NCBI GenBank assembly: GCA_958412345.1
Contig: CATYSO010000009.1
Location: 1-64,000, forward strand
DNA: 64,000 nt
Direction: 5' to 3'
Source of the DNA: an uncultured Collinsella sp.
GTDB lineage: Bacteria > Actinomycetota > Coriobacteriia > Coriobacteriales > Coriobacteriaceae
Shown here piece after piece: positions 62,781-64,000 of the stretch (position 1 is its first letter; every line of letters begins with the position of its first letter). The notes under the pieces are model-generated. The model was given only the letters and a program-made list of their open reading frames with translations, had not been told where the DNA came from and did not search any database. The position numbers and the translations under genes were made by a program.

Positions 62781-62841
62781 TTTGGCCCTTTTTGGTCAAG
62801 CATTTGGTCAGTGTTTGGTCGGCGTTTGGTTGGGTTTTGGA
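62781..62841 (+). promoter_or_regulatory. Array of TTTGGTCA-type direct repeats upstream of recA
   Basis: TTTGGC at 62781, TTTGGT at 62791, 62803, 62814 and 62825, and TTTGGA at 62836. Start-to-start spacing is 10, 12, 11, 11 and 11 bp, so all face one side of the helix. The array ends about 14 bp before the -10 box. The same half-site occurs twice at 11 bp before yraN and comEA. Candidate activator binding array. Confidence 0.7.
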
Positions 62842-62854
62842 AAGACTGCCTGCA

Positions 62855-62860
62855 TATGAT
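62855..62860 (+). promoter_or_regulatory. recA -10 box
   Basis: TATGAT follows the repeat array. A TTGGGT hexamer at 62830-62835, overlapping the array, gives a 19-bp spacer, longer than ideal, which would fit an activated promoter. Confidence 0.5.
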
Positions 62861-62879
62861 TGGCCTGAACGGTTGACCA

Positions 62880-62893
62880 CGAACAGCCGTTCG
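62880..62893. promoter_or_regulatory. LexA (SOS) box of recA
   Basis: CGAACAGCCGTTCG has perfect CGAAC/GTTCG arms around four bases and matches the Bacillus/actinobacterial LexA consensus (CGAAC-N4-GTTCG). It lies about 20 bp downstream of the -10 box, where a repressor would block transcription. Confidence 0.82.
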
Positions 62894-62931
62894 TTTATTA
62901 TCGATGCAGGTTGTTAAGAGGAGGGCTATTC

Positions 62932-64000
62932 ATGGCCAAGAATTCAGGTCCCGTACGTACCGTTCATGCACCCACGACGGGTAAAGAGCGCGAAGAGATG
63001 ATCGCCACCACCAAGGCCGAGATCGAGAAGAAGTTCGGTCAAGGCTCCATCATGAGGTATGGTGACGGCGGCCCCGAGCTTGAGGTCGAGGCCATCCCCA
63101 CGGGCGCTCTGGCACTCGATGCCGCTCTGGGTATCGGCGGTGTGCCGCGCGGCCGTATCGTCGAGATTTACGGTCCTGAGTCCTCCGGTAAGACGACGCT
63201 TTCGCTCGAGATCCTGGCCGAGGCCCAGGCTATGGGTGGCGTGGTGGCATTTATCGATGCCGAGCACGCGCTCGATCCCACGTATGCCGCGCGCATTGGC
63301 GTGGATATCGACGAGGTATTGATTTCCCAGCCCGATACGGGTGAGCAGGCGCTCGAGATTGTTGACATGCTCGTGCGTTCCGGCGCCATCGATGCCATCG
63401 TCGTCGACTCCGTCGCCGCGCTGACCCCGCGTGCCGAGATCGAGGGAGAGATCGGCGATACCACGGTCGGCTTGCAAGCTCGCCTGATGAGCCAGGCGCT
63501 CCGCAAGCTTGCCGGCTCGCTGTCCAAGTCCAACACGACGTGCATCTTCATTAACCAACTGCGTGAGAAGATTGGCGTCATGTTCGGCAACCCCGAGACC
63601 ACGACGGGCGGCCGCGCCCTTAAGTTTTTCTCTTCGGTGCGTATCGACATTCGCCGCATCGACAGCATTAAGCTTAAGGATGAGGTTATCGGTAACCGCG
63701 TGCGCGCCAAGGTCGTTAAGAACAAGGTGGCAGCTCCGTTCCGTTCTGCTGAGTTCGACATCATGTACGGTACGGGCATCTCTAAGGAGGGCTCGATTCT
63801 GGACATGGCTGTCGAGTGCGGCATCTGCAAGAAGATGGGCTCCTGGTTTGCCTATGGCGAGGACAAGCTCGGCAACGGTCGCGAGGCCGCCAAGGCGTTC
63901 CTGCGCGAACACCCCGATTGCGCCGACGAGATTGAGCATAAGGTCCGCCTTGCCTGCGGGCTTGAGTTTGATGACGATGCTCCGTCCGAGGTCGAGCTGA
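62932..64000 (+). CDS. recA: Recombinase RecA (3' end cut by window)
   Basis: Strand-exchange protein for repair, SOS induction and integration of transforming DNA. 356 codons are visible and the frame is open to the last base (one extra nucleotide), so only a short C-terminal tail is missing. Walker A GPESSGKT begins at residue 81; FIDAEHALDP, INQLREKIGVMFG (loop L2 with NPETTTGG) are intact, and no intein is present. ATG 62932 follows AAGAGGAGGG. An extra ~20 N-terminal residues precede the core. Control appears double: LexA box plus TTTGGTCA array. Confidence 0.97.
   Translation, partial: MAKNSGPVRTVHAPTTGKEREEMIATTKAEIEKKFGQGSIMRYGDGGPELEVEAIPTGALALDAALGIGGVPRGRIVEIYGPESSGKTTLSLEILAEAQAMGGVVAFIDAEHALDPTYAARIGVDIDEVLISQPDTGEQALEIVDMLVRSGAIDAIVVDSVAALTPRAEIEGEIGDTTVGLQARLMSQALRKLAGSLSKSNTTCIFINQLREKIGVMFGNPETTTGGRALKFFSSVRIDIRRIDSIKLKDEVIGNRVRAKVVKNKVAAPFRSAEFDIMYGTGISKEGSILDMAVECGICKKMGSWFAYGEDKLGNGREAAKAFLREHPDCADEIEHKVRLACGLEFDDDAPSEVEL

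Overview
The window is a gene-dense stretch of a high-GC, Gram-positive-type anaerobe. It holds 55 recognisable protein genes (one broken, one cut by the window edge), and I found no rRNA, tRNA or CRISPR array. An actinobacterial integration host factor (mIHF), an actinobacterial/Bacillus-type LexA box, a fermentative AdhE and a pyruvate phosphate dikinase, together with Firmicutes-like gene orders, fit the class Coriobacteriia. A Collinsella-like gut bacterium is my best guess. This is inference from content and style, not from a database match.

Layout. 1-3.2 kb: a long leader and ppdK. 3.3-10 kb: rplS, rnhB, then yraN-comM-dprA-trmFO-xerC (DNA uptake, recombination and tRNA modification). 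10-20.4 kb: the classic run rpsB-tsf / pyrH-frr-uppS-cdsA-dxr-rseP-ispG-proS, covering translation, the MEP isoprenoid pathway and envelope lipids. 20.5-25.6 kb: an island of opposite or accessory content, with a minus-strand adhE and kinase-like gene, a broken REP-associated transposase bracketed by inverted arrays of 33-bp repeats, and minus-strand rpmB. 26-31.4 kb: a pyrimidine operon pyrR-B-C-K-D-F behind an attenuator. 31.6-38.3 kb: mihF-gmk-rpoZ-thiI, then comEA-comEC-holA. 38.4-50.3 kb: rpsT, then lepA-dus-hemW-dnaJ(membrane)-dnaJ-mtaB-phoH-ybeY-dgkA-era-recO. 50.4-64 kb: rpsO, pnp, rnj, ftsK, rodZ-like, yajQ, rimO, pgsA, cinA and the 5' part of recA.

How the genes work together. Most are housekeeping genes in conserved operons: ribosome proteins, assembly and rescue; RNA decay (pnp, rnj, ybeY); UMP synthesis; isoprenoid and phospholipid precursors. 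A second theme is natural transformation: comEA/comEC (uptake channel), dprA, comM, yraN, cinA and recA. The most interesting signal links them. The starts of three transcription units (yraN-comM-dprA, comEA-comEC-holA and recA) are preceded by direct repeats of TTTGGTCA-like half-sites at 11-bp, helically phased spacing: two copies at the first two units and five to six at recA. I read this as a candidate competence regulon operator.

Other points of note are a DnaJ paralogue whose C-terminus is replaced by membrane helices, an RseP-type protease with a winged-helix-like insertion, a xerC with no ATG/GTG/TTG at its natural start, a nonsense-mutated RAYT transposase, and a 147-bp element with perfect 39-bp inverted arms fused to the pnp terminator.
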